Source: Streptomyces sp. NBC_00554 (GTDB lineage: Bacteria > Actinomycetota > Actinomycetes > Streptomycetales > Streptomycetaceae). From it: a stretch of 64,000 nucleotides of DNA. Positions 15,058 through 24,137 of the stretch are shown in pieces. A program made the translations under genes and the position numbers. The notes beneath the pieces were generated by a model that was not told the DNA's origin, made no database searches, and worked only from the letters and a program-made list of their open reading frames with translations. Every line of letters starts with the position of its first letter. The stretch's first letter is position 1. Location: NCBI RefSeq assembly GCF_041431135.1, contig NZ_CP107799.1, positions 3,162,001 to 3,226,000 of the forward strand, given 5' to 3'.

Positions 15058-18000
15058 GTGCGGGGCTACGAACGCCAGGAGCGAGAGCCGGCGGCTGACG
15101 TCGACCACCTCTCTCGGTTCGAGGCCGAGATGGAGCGGCTGAAGACCGAGCGGGAGAAGGCCGTCCAGCACGCCGAGGACCTCGGCTATCAAGTCGAGGT
15201 GCTGCGCGCCAAGCTGCACGAGGCGCGCCGCAGTCTGGCGACCCGGCCTGCCTACGAGGGCGGGGACCTGGGCTACCAGGCCGAGCAGCTCCTTCGTAAT
15301 GCGCAGATCCAGGCCGACCAGTTGCGCGCCGACGCCGAGCGCGAGATGAGCCAGGCCCGCGCGCAGACACAGCGCATCCTCCAGGAGCACGCCGAGCAGG
15401 CCGCCCGCCTCCAGGCAGAGCTGCACCAGGAGGCGGTCACCCGCCGCCAGCAGCTCGACCAGGAGCTGGGCGAGCGCCGGCAGACCGTCGAGTCGCATGT
15501 CAACGAGAACGTGGCGTGGGCGGAGCAGCTGCGCGCCCGCACCGAGCAGCAGGCCCGCCGTCTCCTCGAGGAGTCGCGCACCGAGGCCGACCAGTCCCTT
15601 GCCGCCGCCCGCGCGGAGGCCGAGCGGGTCGCCGCCGAGGCCCGCCAGCGGCTGAACGCCGACGCCGAGTCGGCGCGCTCGGAGGCCGAGGCGCTGCTGC
15701 GCCGGGCCCGCACGGACGCCGAGCGGCTGCTGAACGCGGCTTCCAACCAGGCCCAGGAGGCCACCGACCACGCCGAGCAGCTGCGCAGCTCCACGGCGAC
15801 CGAGTCGGACTCCGCCCGCCGGCAGGCCACCGAGCTGAGCCGGACCGCCGAGCAGCGCGCGGCCGAGGCCGAGGCGGCGCTGCGCGAGGCGCGGGCCGAG
15901 GCGGAGAAGACCGTCACCGAGGCGAAGGAGGCCGCGGCCAAGGCCCTGGCCACCGCCGAGTCGACGAACGAGCAGCGCACGCGTACGGCGAAGGAGCAGG
16001 TCGCCCGGCTGGTCAACGAGGCCAACGAGGCCGCCGAGACCACCAAGACCGACGCCGAACAGGTCGTCGCGGAAGCCAAGGCCAAGGCCGAGAAGATCGT
16101 CGCGGAGGCCGAGGAGAGCGCGCGGAGCCTCACCGCCGAGGAGACCGCGTCCCAGCTCGCCAAGGCCGCGCGTACGGCTGAGGACGTACTCAACAAGGCG
16201 TCCGAGGAAGCCAAGTCGACCACCAAGGCGGCGGTCGAGGAGGCCGAGCGGATCCGCGCGGAGGCCGAGTCCGAGGCGGACCGGCTGCGTGCCGAGGCGC
16301 ACGACATCGCCGAGCAGCTCAAGGGCACGGCGAAGGACGACACCAAGGAGTACCGCGCCAAGACGGTCGAGCTCCAGGAGGAGGCGCGCCGGCTGCGCGG
16401 TGAGGCCGAGCAGCTGCGCGGCGACGCGAACGCCGAGGGCGAGCGGATCCGCAGCGAGGCCCGGCGCGAGGCCGTCCAGCAGATCGAGGAGGCGGCCAAG
16501 ACCGCCGAGGAGCTGCTGGCCAAGGCCAAGGCGGACGCCGACGAGCAGCGGTCGGTCGCCACGACCGACAGCCAGCGGGTGCGCACCGAGGCCATCGAGC
16601 GCGCCACGACGCTGCGCCGGCAGGCCGAGGAGACCCTGGAGCGGACCCGCACGGAGGCCGAGCGGCACCGTGCCGAGGCCGAGGAGCGGTCCGAGGCCGT
16701 CAAGGCGGAGGCCGAGCGGGCCGCGGAGGCGATGCGCGAGGAGACCGAGCGGGCCATAGCGGCCCGTCGGGCGGAGGGCGCCGAGGAGCTGACCCGGCTG
16801 CACACCGAGGCCGAGCAGCGGGTCGCCTCGGCCGAGCAGGCGCTGGGCGATGCGCGTGCGGAGGCCGAGCGGATCCGCCGCGAGGCCGCCGAGGAGACGG
16901 ACCGGCTGCGTTCGGAGTCCGCGGAGCGGATCCGTACGCTCCGGGCACAGGCCGAGGCGGAGGCCGAGCGGCTGCGCAACGAGGCCGCGGCGGACGCGTC
17001 CACCTCGCGGGCCGAGGGCGAGAACATCGCCGTACGACTGCGTTCGGATGCCGCGGCGGAGGCCGAGCGGCTGAAGTCGGAGGCGCAGGACAGCGCAGAC
17101 CGGGTACGGGCGGAGGCGCAGGCCGCGGCCGAGCGTCTTGCGACCGAGGGTGCCGAGGCGCTGGCCGCCGCTCAGGAGGAGGCCCTGCGGCGCCGCCGTG
17201 AGGCCGAGGAGCTGCTCGGTTCGGCGCGCCAGGAGGCCGACCAGGAGCGTGAGCGGGCCCGGGAGCAGAGCGAGGAGCTGCTGGCTTCCGCGCGCAACCG
17301 GGTGGATGAGGCCCAGGCCGAGGCCGTACGGCTGGTCGAGGAGGCCGACCGACGCGCGACCGAGATGGTCTCGAACGCCGAGCAGACCGCACAGCAGGTG
17401 CGTGACTCGGTGGCCGGGCTGTACGAGCAATCGCAGGAGGAGATCACCGGTCTCAGGTCCGCCGCCGAGCATGTGGTGGACCGGATGCGGAACGAGGCGC
17501 AGGCCGAGGCCGACCGGGTGCGCGCCGACGCGTACCAGGAGCGGGAGCGGGCCGGCGAGGACGCGGGCCGGATCCGGCGGGAGGCGTCCGAGGAGTCGGA
17601 GGCCGCCAAGTCCCTTGCGGAGCGCACGGTTTCGGAGGCGATCGCGGAGTCCGAGCGGCTGCGTTCGGACGCCGCCGAGCACGCCCAGCGGGTCCGCACC
17701 GAGGCGTCCGACGCCATCGCCAACGCCGAGCAGGACGCTTCACGTACGCGTGCCGAGGCCCGGGAGGACGCGAACCGGATCCGTTCGGACGCGGCCACGC
17801 AGGCGGACACGCTCATCACCGAGTCGCGGTCCGAGGCGGAGCGGCTCACGGCGGAGACGAACTCCGAGGCCGATCGGGTCCGGACGGAATCCGTGGCCAA
17901 GGCCGAGCAGCTGATCTCGGACGCGACCGGGGACGCGGAGCGGCTGCGTGCCGAGGCCGCCTCGACGGTCGGCTCCGCGCAGCAGCACGCCGAGCGGATC

Positions 18001-18906
18001 CGCTCCGAGGCGGAGCGGGTCAAGGCCCAGGCGGCCGCGGAGGCGGAGCGGCTCACGTCGGCCGCGCGCGAAGAGGCGGAGCGGACGACGGACGAGGCGC
18101 GCCGGGCGGCCAACAAACGGCGCTCCGAGGCCGCCGAGCAGGTCGACACGCTCATCTCGGAGACGACCGCCGAGGCCGACAAGCTGCTCTCGGAGTCCCA
18201 GCAGAGCGCGCAGAAGACCACGGCGGACGCCGAGGAGCAGGCCGACACCATGGTGGGTGCGGCCCGCAACGAGGCGGAGCGCCTGGTGTCCGAGGCGACG
18301 GTCGAGGGCAACTCGCTGGTGGAGCGGTCCCGTACGGACGCCGACGAGCTGCTGGTCGGCGCGCGCCGGGACGCGACGGCGATAAGGGAGCGCGCGGAGG
18401 AGCTGCGCGACCGGATCACCAACGAGATCGAAGAGCTGCACACGCGGGCCCGCCGCGAGTCCGCCGAGACGATGAGGGCGGCCGGCGACCGGTGCGACGC
18501 GCTCATCAAGGCGGCCGAGGAGTCGCTGGTGAAGGCCGAGGCGAAGGCCAAGGACCTGGTCTCGGAGGCCAATTCCGAGGCGAGCAAGGTGCGGATCGCC
18601 GCCGTCCGAAAGGCGGAGGGGCTCCTCAAGGAGGCCGAGCAGAAGAAGAACTCGCTCGTTGCCGAGGCTCAAAAGATCAAGGCCGATGCCGAGCAGGAAG
18701 CGCGGCGCACGGTTGAAGAGGGCAAGCGCGAGCTCGAAGTCCTGGTCCGACGCCGTGAGGACATCAATGCCGAGATCTCCCGTGTCCAGGACGTGCTGGA
18801 AGCGTTGGAATCCTTTGAGGCCCCGTCCGGGAACAAGGACGGTGGAGTCAAGGCCGGCGCTGCCGCGGGTGCGACTCGTTCGGGTGGCAAGGCGTCAGAG
18901 GGCTAG
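15058..18906 (+). CDS. scy: Polarity scaffold coiled-coil protein Scy
   Basis: A 1282-residue, almost entirely coiled-coil cytoplasmic protein, the Streptomyces scaffold that positions the polarisome (with DivIVA and FilP) at hyphal tips. The conserved N-terminal segment FEAEMERLKTEREKAVQ and GYQVEVLRAKLHEARR resembles DivIVA-type heads. The body is built from Ala/Glu/Arg units such as AEAERLR repeated dozens of times, consistent with the hendecad/51-mer periodicity described for Scy. The tail is VLVRRREDINAEISRVQDVL plus a Gly/Ala-rich end. I chose the GTG at 15058 because Scy proteins begin with (V/M)RGYERQE; a GTG at 15010 would add 16 residues. filP follows on the same strand. Confidence 0.93.
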   Translation: MRGYERQEREPAADVDHLSRFEAEMERLKTEREKAVQHAEDLGYQVEVLRAKLHEARRSLATRPAYEGGDLGYQAEQLLRNAQIQADQLRADAEREMSQARAQTQRILQEHAEQAARLQAELHQEAVTRRQQLDQELGERRQTVESHVNENVAWAEQLRARTEQQARRLLEESRTEADQSLAAARAEAERVAAEARQRLNADAESARSEAEALLRRARTDAERLLNAASNQAQEATDHAEQLRSSTATESDSARRQATELSRTAEQRAAEAEAALREARAEAEKTVTEAKEAAAKALATAESTNEQRTRTAKEQVARLVNEANEAAETTKTDAEQVVAEAKAKAEKIVAEAEESARSLTAEETASQLAKAARTAEDVLNKASEEAKSTTKAAVEEAERIRAEAESEADRLRAEAHDIAEQLKGTAKDDTKEYRAKTVELQEEARRLRGEAEQLRGDANAEGERIRSEARREAVQQIEEAAKTAEELLAKAKADADEQRSVATTDSQRVRTEAIERATTLRRQAEETLERTRTEAERHRAEAEERSEAVKAEAERAAEAMREETERAIAARRAEGAEELTRLHTEAEQRVASAEQALGDARAEAERIRREAAEETDRLRSESAERIRTLRAQAEAEAERLRNEAAADASTSRAEGENIAVRLRSDAAAEAERLKSEAQDSADRVRAEAQAAAERLATEGAEALAAAQEEALRRRREAEELLGSARQEADQERERAREQSEELLASARNRVDEAQAEAVRLVEEADRRATEMVSNAEQTAQQVRDSVAGLYEQSQEEITGLRSAAEHVVDRMRNEAQAEADRVRADAYQERERAGEDAGRIRREASEESEAAKSLAERTVSEAIAESERLRSDAAEHAQRVRTEASDAIANAEQDASRTRAEAREDANRIRSDAATQADTLITESRSEAERLTAETNSEADRVRTESVAKAEQLISDATGDAERLRAEAASTVGSAQQHAERIRSEAERVKAQAAAEAERLTSAAREEAERTTDEARRAANKRRSEAAEQVDTLISETTAEADKLLSESQQSAQKTTADAEEQADTMVGAARNEAERLVSEATVEGNSLVERSRTDADELLVGARRDATAIRERAEELRDRITNEIEELHTRARRESAETMRAAGDRCDALIKAAEESLVKAEAKAKDLVSEANSEASKVRIAAVRKAEGLLKEAEQKKNSLVAEAQKIKADAEQEARRTVEEGKRELEVLVRRREDINAEISRVQDVLEALESFEAPSGNKDGGVKAGAAAGATRSGGKASEG

Positions 18907-19089
18907 TCAGAAGCACCGATTCCATGCTTTGTAGGGACCTTTGACACAGGCTCTGGCAAGCGCTCCGACAGGTAGCCACCCAAAAGGAGTGTCATTCTCC
19001 AGATCAAACACGTATCCGCTCGATGACACACCGCTTTGACCCCTAGGATTCCCCCTATCACCTCACCGGTCTCATTCGACAGGAACCCC

Positions 19090-20025
19090 ATGAGCGACAC
19101 TTCCCCCTACGGCTTCGAGCTTGTGCGGCGTGGGTACGACCGCGCTCAGGTGGACGAACGCATTTCGAAGCTCGTCTCCGACCGTGACAGCGCTCTGGCC
19201 CGTATCACTGCTCTGGAAAAGCGCATTGAGGAACTCCACCTCGAGACGCAGAGCGCCCAGGCCCAGGTAAGCGACGCTGAGCCGTCGTACGCCGGCCTCG
19301 GCGCACGCGTCGAGAAGATCCTCCGCCTCGCCGAGGAGGAGGCGAAGGACCTGCGCGAGGAGGCCCGTCGCGCTTCGGAGCAGCACCGCGAGCTCGCCGA
19401 GTCGGCGGCCCAGCAGGTCCGCAACGACGCAGAATCGTTCGCTGCGGACCGCAAGGCCAAGGCGGAGGACGAGGGCGTCCGGATCGTCGAGAAGGCCAAG
19501 GCCGACTCCTCCCAGCTGCGCGGCGAGGCGCAGAAGGACGCGCAGCAGAAGCGCGAGGAGGCCGACGCCCTCTTCGAGGAGACCCGCGCCAAGGCCGCGC
19601 AGGCCGCCGCGGACTTCGAGACGAACCTCGCCAAGCGGCGTGAGCAGTCCGAGCGTGACCTGGCTTCCCGTCAGGCCAAGGCCGAGAAGCGTCTCGCGGA
19701 GATCGAGCACCGCGCGGAGCAGCTCCGCCTGGAGGCCGAGAAGCTGCGCACGGACGCCGAGCGCCGCGCCCGCCAGACGGTGGAGACGGCTCAGCGCCAG
19801 GCCGAGGACATCGTGGCCGACGCGAACGCCAAGGCCGACCGTATCCGCTCGGAATCCGAGCGCGAGCTGGCGGCTCTGACGAACCGTCGCGACTCGATCA
19901 ACGCCCAGCTCACGAACGTCCGCGAGATGCTCGCGACGCTCACGGGCGCCGCGGTGGCCGCCGCCACCACGCCGGCCGAGGACGAGCCGATCTCGCGTGG
20001 GGTACCGGCTCAGCAGTCCCGGTAA
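19090..20025 (+). CDS. filP: Filament-forming coiled-coil protein FilP
   Basis: A 311-residue intermediate-filament-like protein that forms cytoskeletal networks near hyphal tips and supports stiffness. It starts MSDTSPYGFELVRRGYDRAQ, the short DivIVA-like head, and continues as coiled coil to about residue 280. The end RDSINAQLTNVREMLATLTG mirrors the DINAEISRVQDVLEAL end of Scy, showing they are paralogues. ATG at 19090 has AGGA 7 bp upstream. There is a 183-bp spacer from scy and a strong terminator after it. Confidence 0.95.
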   Translation: MSDTSPYGFELVRRGYDRAQVDERISKLVSDRDSALARITALEKRIEELHLETQSAQAQVSDAEPSYAGLGARVEKILRLAEEEAKDLREEARRASEQHRELAESAAQQVRNDAESFAADRKAKAEDEGVRIVEKAKADSSQLRGEAQKDAQQKREEADALFEETRAKAAQAAADFETNLAKRREQSERDLASRQAKAEKRLAEIEHRAEQLRLEAEKLRTDAERRARQTVETAQRQAEDIVADANAKADRIRSESERELAALTNRRDSINAQLTNVREMLATLTGAAVAAATTPAEDEPISRGVPAQQSR

Positions 20026-20042
20026 CGCCTGATCGTTGGCGC

Positions 20043-20080
20043 ACGAAGCCCCCTGCCACTCCGGTGGCAGGGGGCTTCGT
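20043..20080. terminator. Strong terminator after filP
   Basis: A perfect 17-bp stem ACGAAGCCCCCTGCCAC and its complement with loop TCCG, followed by CCCGTTTT. It is 19 bp upstream of the next start codon. Confidence 0.9.
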
Positions 20081-20099
20081 CCCGTTTTAGCGTGGCCGC

Positions 20100-21086
20100 A
20101 TGATCGAGCTCGAGGGGCTGACCAAGCGGTACGGCGAGAAGGTGGCGGTCAACAATCTGACCTTCGCCGTCAGACCCGGCATCGTGACGGGGTTCCTGGG
20201 GCCGAACGGCGCCGGCAAGTCCACGACGATGCGGATGCTGCTCGGGCTCGACCGGCCCACCGCGGGCGACGTGCGGATCGACGGGCAGCACTACGACCAC
20301 CTCAAGGACCCGCTGAAGTACATCGGTGCCCTCCTCGACGCCAAGGCCATGCACGGCGGGCGCAGCGCCTTCAACCACCTCCTCTGCCTCGCGCAGAGCA
20401 ACGGCATCTCCAAGGCGCGGGTGCACGAGGTCCTCGACACGGTCGGTCTGACCGCGGTCGCGAAGAAGAAGGCGAAGGGGTTCTCGCTCGGTATGGGCCA
20501 GCGGCTCGGCATCGCGGGCGCGCTGCTCGGCGACCCGCGGATCCTGATGTTCGACGAGCCGGTCAACGGGCTCGACCCCGAGGGCATCCACTGGATCCGC
20601 AACCTCATGAAGTCGCTCGCGGCGCAGGGCCGTACGGTCTTCGTCTCCTCGCACCTGATGAGCGAGATGGCGCTGACCGCCGACCACCTCGTCGTCATCG
20701 GCCAGGGCAGGCTGCTCGCCGACACCTCCATGGCCGACTTCATCCAGCAGAACTCGCGGTCGTACGTCCGTATCCGCACCCCTCAGCGCGAGCGTTTCCT
20801 CGACGTGCTGCACGGCGCCGGGATCACCGTCGTCGAGACGGGCGGCGGCACGCTGGAGGTGGACGGCTCCCAGCCGGAGCACCTCGGGGAACTCGCCGCG
20901 CGGCACCAGGTCGTGCTGCACGAGCTCAGTCCCCAACAGGCCTCCCTGGAGGAGGCGTTCATGCAGCTGACGGCGGAGTCGGTGGAGTACCACGCGCACA
21001 CGGACGCCGCCCTCATGGAGGCACCCCCTCCGGCGACCCCGCCACCACCGCAGGGGCAATGGGGCGGCGACTGGAAGAGGGACTGA
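20100..21086 (+). CDS. ABC transporter ATP-binding protein (pair 1)
   Basis: A 328-residue ATPase of an ABC-2 exporter. Walker A GPNGAGKST, signature FSLGMGQRLGIAGAL, Walker B ILMFDEPVNGLDPEG and H-loop VFVSSHLMSEMA. A regulatory C-terminal domain follows (about 215-300), then a Pro-rich tail ending GGDWKRD. The permease starts 2 bp after its stop, so it is an operon. The pair is a close paralogue of that at 24138-26188. The start is only about 20 bp past the filP terminator, so the promoter must overlap it or transcripts read through. Substrate unknown. Confidence 0.9.
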   Translation: MIELEGLTKRYGEKVAVNNLTFAVRPGIVTGFLGPNGAGKSTTMRMLLGLDRPTAGDVRIDGQHYDHLKDPLKYIGALLDAKAMHGGRSAFNHLLCLAQSNGISKARVHEVLDTVGLTAVAKKKAKGFSLGMGQRLGIAGALLGDPRILMFDEPVNGLDPEGIHWIRNLMKSLAAQGRTVFVSSHLMSEMALTADHLVVIGQGRLLADTSMADFIQQNSRSYVRIRTPQRERFLDVLHGAGITVVETGGGTLEVDGSQPEHLGELAARHQVVLHELSPQQASLEEAFMQLTAESVEYHAHTDAALMEAPPPATPPPPQGQWGGDWKRD

Positions 21087-21088
21087 GC

Positions 21089-21859
21089 ATGGCGGCGACG
21101 CAGGTCATCAAGTCCGAGTGGACCAAGATCCGCTCCGTCGCGTCCACCATCTGGACGCTGAGTCTCGCCGCGGTCGTCACGGTCGCCCTCGGCATCCTGA
21201 TCTCGCTCCTGTCCAAGAACGAGTTCGACAACATGAGCGCGAAGGACCAGCTCTCCTTCGACCCGACGTTCATCAGCTTCGCGGGCATGAGCCTCGGTCA
21301 GCTCGCGATGATCGTGTTCGGGGTGCTCGTCGTCTCGAACGAGTACAGCACCGGCATGATCCGCACCTCGCTCTCCGCGGTCCCGCAGCGCGGCACCTTC
21401 CTCTTCAGCAAGATCGCGGTGGCGACGGTCCTCGCCTTCGTCGTCGGGATCATCACCAGCTTCGTCGCCTTCTTCCTGGGGCAGGCGATGCTCGGCTCGC
21501 ACAAAGCGTCGATCGGCGACCCCGGCGTGCTGCGCGCGGTCATCGGCGGCGGCCTCTACATGACCCTGATCGCCGTCTTCTCGATGGGCGTCGCAACGAT
21601 GCTGCGCAGCCCGATGCTCTCCCTCGGCATCCTGATGCCCTTCTTCTTCCTGATCTCCAACATCCTGGGCGCCGTCTCCGCGACCAAGAAGGTCGGCCGC
21701 TACCTCCCCGACCAGGCCGGCAGCAAGATCATGCAGGTGGTGACCCCGATCGACGACGACACTCCGTACGGTCCCTGGGGCGGACTCGCGATCATGGTGG
21801 CTTGGGTGGCGGTGGCGGTCGTCGGGGGGTATGTGCTGCTCAAGAAGCGGGACGCGTAA
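21089..21859 (+). CDS. ABC-2 type transporter permease (pair 1)
   Basis: A 256-residue membrane protein with six hydrophobic helices. The N-terminal KSEWTKIRSVASTIWTL is the typical cytoplasmic entry of ABC-2 permeases, and VVSNEYSTGMIRTSLSAVPQR follows helix 2. It ends with VLLKKRDA. ATG at 21089 lies just after the ATPase stop, with AGAGGGACTGAGC as RBS. Its last 20 bp overlap the convergent Kir-like gene end (stop at 21840). Confidence 0.88.
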   Translation: MAATQVIKSEWTKIRSVASTIWTLSLAAVVTVALGILISLLSKNEFDNMSAKDQLSFDPTFISFAGMSLGQLAMIVFGVLVVSNEYSTGMIRTSLSAVPQRGTFLFSKIAVATVLAFVVGIITSFVAFFLGQAMLGSHKASIGDPGVLRAVIGGGLYMTLIAVFSMGVATMLRSPMLSLGILMPFFFLISNILGAVSATKKVGRYLPDQAGSKIMQVVTPIDDDTPYGPWGGLAIMVAWVAVAVVGGYVLLKKRDA

Positions 21860-22928
21860 GGTCCTCGGAGTCCGGGCGGGAGGGAATCGCGGGTTCCCCG
21901 CCGTCCGGCCGGGACTCCAGTACCCCGTCGAAGTCCGCCCACCCCTCCCAGCGCCACACGTCCTTGTCCAGGTCCGGCTGGAGCGGTACGAAGCGGCCGA
22001 GTTCGAAGTCGCCGCCCTCCAGGTCGAACCAGCGCTCGTCGGCGACCTCGGTGCCCAGGCCCACGGTCCGCGCCGTCAGCCGCACGAGCAGCTTCACGCC
22101 GTACGACCCGGACAGGTCCTTGCCCTGGATGAGCTGGAACGGCAGCTCGGCGACCGGCGCCTGCACCGGTATCCACACGGTGAAGGGCGCCCCGCGCTCC
22201 ACCGCGAGCCAGGACCGCTCCTCGGCGGGCTCCCCGTTCGCGTCCAGCACCTTCAGCCACTGCTTGTAGATGACCAGGCTGCCGTCGTGCGGCGACCGCT
22301 CCAGATAGCGCAGATGGACCCGGGCCCGCAGATCCACGACCGAGAGGTTGTCGAAGCGGTTGTAGAAGCGGACGGCGATGATCGCGTCCTCGCTGTCGGC
22401 GTGGTCCCGCGAGTAGCCGGGAAAGTCCGCGGTCCAGGCGTGCGAGACGCTGGCCCGCTGCCGCCAGACGAACGGCCGCAGCGCGAACAGCTTGATGAGC
22501 ACGATCCCGAGGAGCACCGCGGGCACCATGGCGCCGGTGACCGAGGAGAGTGTGGCGAGCAGCTGGTGGGCGGTGCTGTCCGGCTCCGGTTCGAGGTTGT
22601 CGGTCCCGACGCAGGCGCGCAGCACGGTGAGGCTGAGGTCGAAGAGCCGCTCCTTGTTCGAGAAGCGCTCCCCCATCGACCGCCCCGACTGCTCGGTCAC
22701 CGTCCACAGCGCCGCGACGACCACGGAGAGCACGGCCAGCGCGCCGAGCGTCATCAGGAGCAGGGCGTGGACGGTGCGTGCGGCGATCCACCAGCGAACA
22801 GACGTACGGAAGCGCGGATGCGCCCGGTCCCGCCGCGGCTGCCCCCAGCGGCGCTCACCACTTCTCAGTAAGCTCAACTCACGTCCCCTGTAACCGACAT
22901 CGGACCCACTCGTACAATGGGACGCCAT
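21840..22928 (-). CDS. Inward-rectifier K+ channel-like membrane protein with degenerate selectivity filter
   Basis: 362 residues. TM1 about 52-77 and TM2 about 124-149 bracket a pore-like loop; the position expected to carry TVGYG reads CVGTD (106-110) and is followed by NLEPEPDS, like the GDMHP turn of KirBac. After TM2 (KLFALRP, like FARFARP) comes a beta-rich domain aligning with the Kir cytoplasmic fold: AVRFYNRFDNLSVVDLRARV, then FTVWIPVQAPVAELPF and GGDFELGRFVPL. I infer a Kir-derived protein, perhaps not K+-selective. ATG at 22928 lacks a good RBS; TTG at 22877 has AGGGGA 6 bp upstream and may be the true start (345 aa). Leu20 is a TTA codon (22869-22871). Confidence 0.6.
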   Translation of the reverse strand: MASHCTSGSDVGYRGRELSLLRSGERRWGQPRRDRAHPRFRTSVRWWIAARTVHALLLMTLGALAVLSVVVAALWTVTEQSGRSMGERFSNKERLFDLSLTVLRACVGTDNLEPEPDSTAHQLLATLSSVTGAMVPAVLLGIVLIKLFALRPFVWRQRASVSHAWTADFPGYSRDHADSEDAIIAVRFYNRFDNLSVVDLRARVHLRYLERSPHDGSLVIYKQWLKVLDANGEPAEERSWLAVERGAPFTVWIPVQAPVAELPFQLIQGKDLSGSYGVKLLVRLTARTVGLGTEVADERWFDLEGGDFELGRFVPLQPDLDKDVWRWEGWADFDGVLESRPDGGEPAIPSRPDSEDLTRPAS

Positions 22929-23048
22929 GATTCCCGGTGTCCGTTCCAGCCAACCCCACTCCGGTGGGCAAGTCCTGGGTCAGCCCCGGGTAGACCTCGG
23001 GTGGAACGCTGTGCCCGTACCGCGCGACCACCCCCGAAGGGCGTCACC

Positions 23049-23939
23049 TTGACGACGAAGGACCGAAGCCTCCGAGCGCTGGGCCTAGACGACGTGCCCG
23101 CCAAGCAGCCGCTCACCTATCCGGGCCGCCCCACCACCGAGCCGTCCCTGCTGACCGGGAGCGAGCTGCTCCATCTCGGCGTACGCCCGCTGCGGCTCGG
23201 CGAGTGGTACGTGGAGGAGCGCGAGGAATCGCAGCGCCTCGACGAGGCCCTCGCCGGTCTCGGCCAGGTCGGCACCGGGCGCCGACACCCCGTCATCGCC
23301 GTCGGCTCGAACGCCTCCCCCGGCCAGGTCTCCCACAAGCTCACCCGCCTCGGCATCCCGGCGACCGTGCCGATGGTGCCGGTACGGGTGCGCGGTATCG
23401 GCGTCGGCTGCTCCGGGCACATCAGCCCCGCGGGGTACGTGGCCGGGACGCCGTACGTCGACCCGGACGCGGAGACGACGCTCGTCGTCACCTGGCTGGA
23501 CTCCACGCAGCTGAAGGCCGTCGACGACACCGAGTTCCCGGACTACCGGCGGGCGATACTCCCGGGCGACGCCTTCGGGATGACGATGCCCTCCGGCGAG
23601 CGGCTCGGCGCCGCGTACATCTACTTCAGCGCGCACGGCGTGCTCGCCGACCCGGCGACCGGTGAGCCGCGCCCCGGCGGCGGTGACCAGTCAGCGCTGC
23701 TCGCCGCGCTGCTCGCCGACTCCGCCGCACTGCGCGAGCTGCTCGGACCCGACCCGGCCACCTGGGTGCGCCGCGCAGGAGCCGAGCGCTCCCTGCGCGA
23801 GCAGGGCACGCTGCTCTTCGGCAAGGAGGGCTGGGTGCTGCCGCAGACCGACTTCCTGCCCTACGCCGACGAATCGGACGAGCTGCGGCTGTACGACGAC
23901 CTGCCGCCACTGGACGACTCGCTTCCGTATCGCGGCTGA
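23049..23939 (+). CDS. Conserved protein of unknown function
   Basis: 296 residues from a TTG at 23049 (AAGGG 7 bp upstream); the open frame continues upstream but without conserved-looking content. It has no signal peptide or membrane helix. The segment HPVIAVGSNASPGQVSHKLT resembles the nucleotide- or glutamyl-binding YGSN loop of gamma-glutamylcyclotransferase-like folds, and VRVRGIGVGCSGHIS, GAAYIYFSAHG and GKEGWVLPQTDF look conserved. I do not recognise a function. It is divergent from the Kir-like gene. Confidence 0.72.
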   Translation: MTTKDRSLRALGLDDVPAKQPLTYPGRPTTEPSLLTGSELLHLGVRPLRLGEWYVEEREESQRLDEALAGLGQVGTGRRHPVIAVGSNASPGQVSHKLTRLGIPATVPMVPVRVRGIGVGCSGHISPAGYVAGTPYVDPDAETTLVVTWLDSTQLKAVDDTEFPDYRRAILPGDAFGMTMPSGERLGAAYIYFSAHGVLADPATGEPRPGGGDQSALLAALLADSAALRELLGPDPATWVRRAGAERSLREQGTLLFGKEGWVLPQTDFLPYADESDELRLYDDLPPLDDSLPYRG

Positions 23940-24015
23940 GGAATCGGTTTCCGGCCCCCGACGGTTCCGTTTCCACGCTGACCAGGCAAGACGCGTACCT
24001 GCCAAGGGGGCGGCT

Positions 24016-24045
24016 TGACCTGCACTGTTTTACTTTCTTTTGAGT
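24016..24045 (+). promoter_or_regulatory. Possible promoter for ABC pair 2
   Basis: TTGACC at 24016-24021 in an unusually T-rich stretch (CTGTTTTACTTTCTTTTGAG), 117 bp upstream of the ATPase start. The -10 is not clear: TTTTGA at 17-bp spacing. Confidence 0.3.
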
Positions 24046-24137
24046 GGAACCGTCAGCACAGCGATATCCTCCTAACCCTTACGGGGGCGTGCGCCCCGAC
24101 GTCCTGAACGTCCTGAACCTTTCGATGGGTGCGGAGC

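Noticed and set aside
14884..17682. 932-codon open frame antisense to scy
   Set aside because: It mirrors the Ala/Glu/Arg repeats of scy in a GC-rich context; the translation is Leu/Gly/Arg low complexity without a family signature, and scy is a clear gene.
15121..18720. Many short repeats that could be mistaken for a CRISPR or satellite array
   Set aside because: They are codon repeats of the coiled-coil heptads and hendecads of scy, in frame throughout and without unique spacers.
22917..23048. 44-residue N-terminal extension of the unknown protein starting at 23049
   Set aside because: Composition is non-coding-like, it covers the divergent promoter zone, and the TTG at 23049 has a well-placed RBS.
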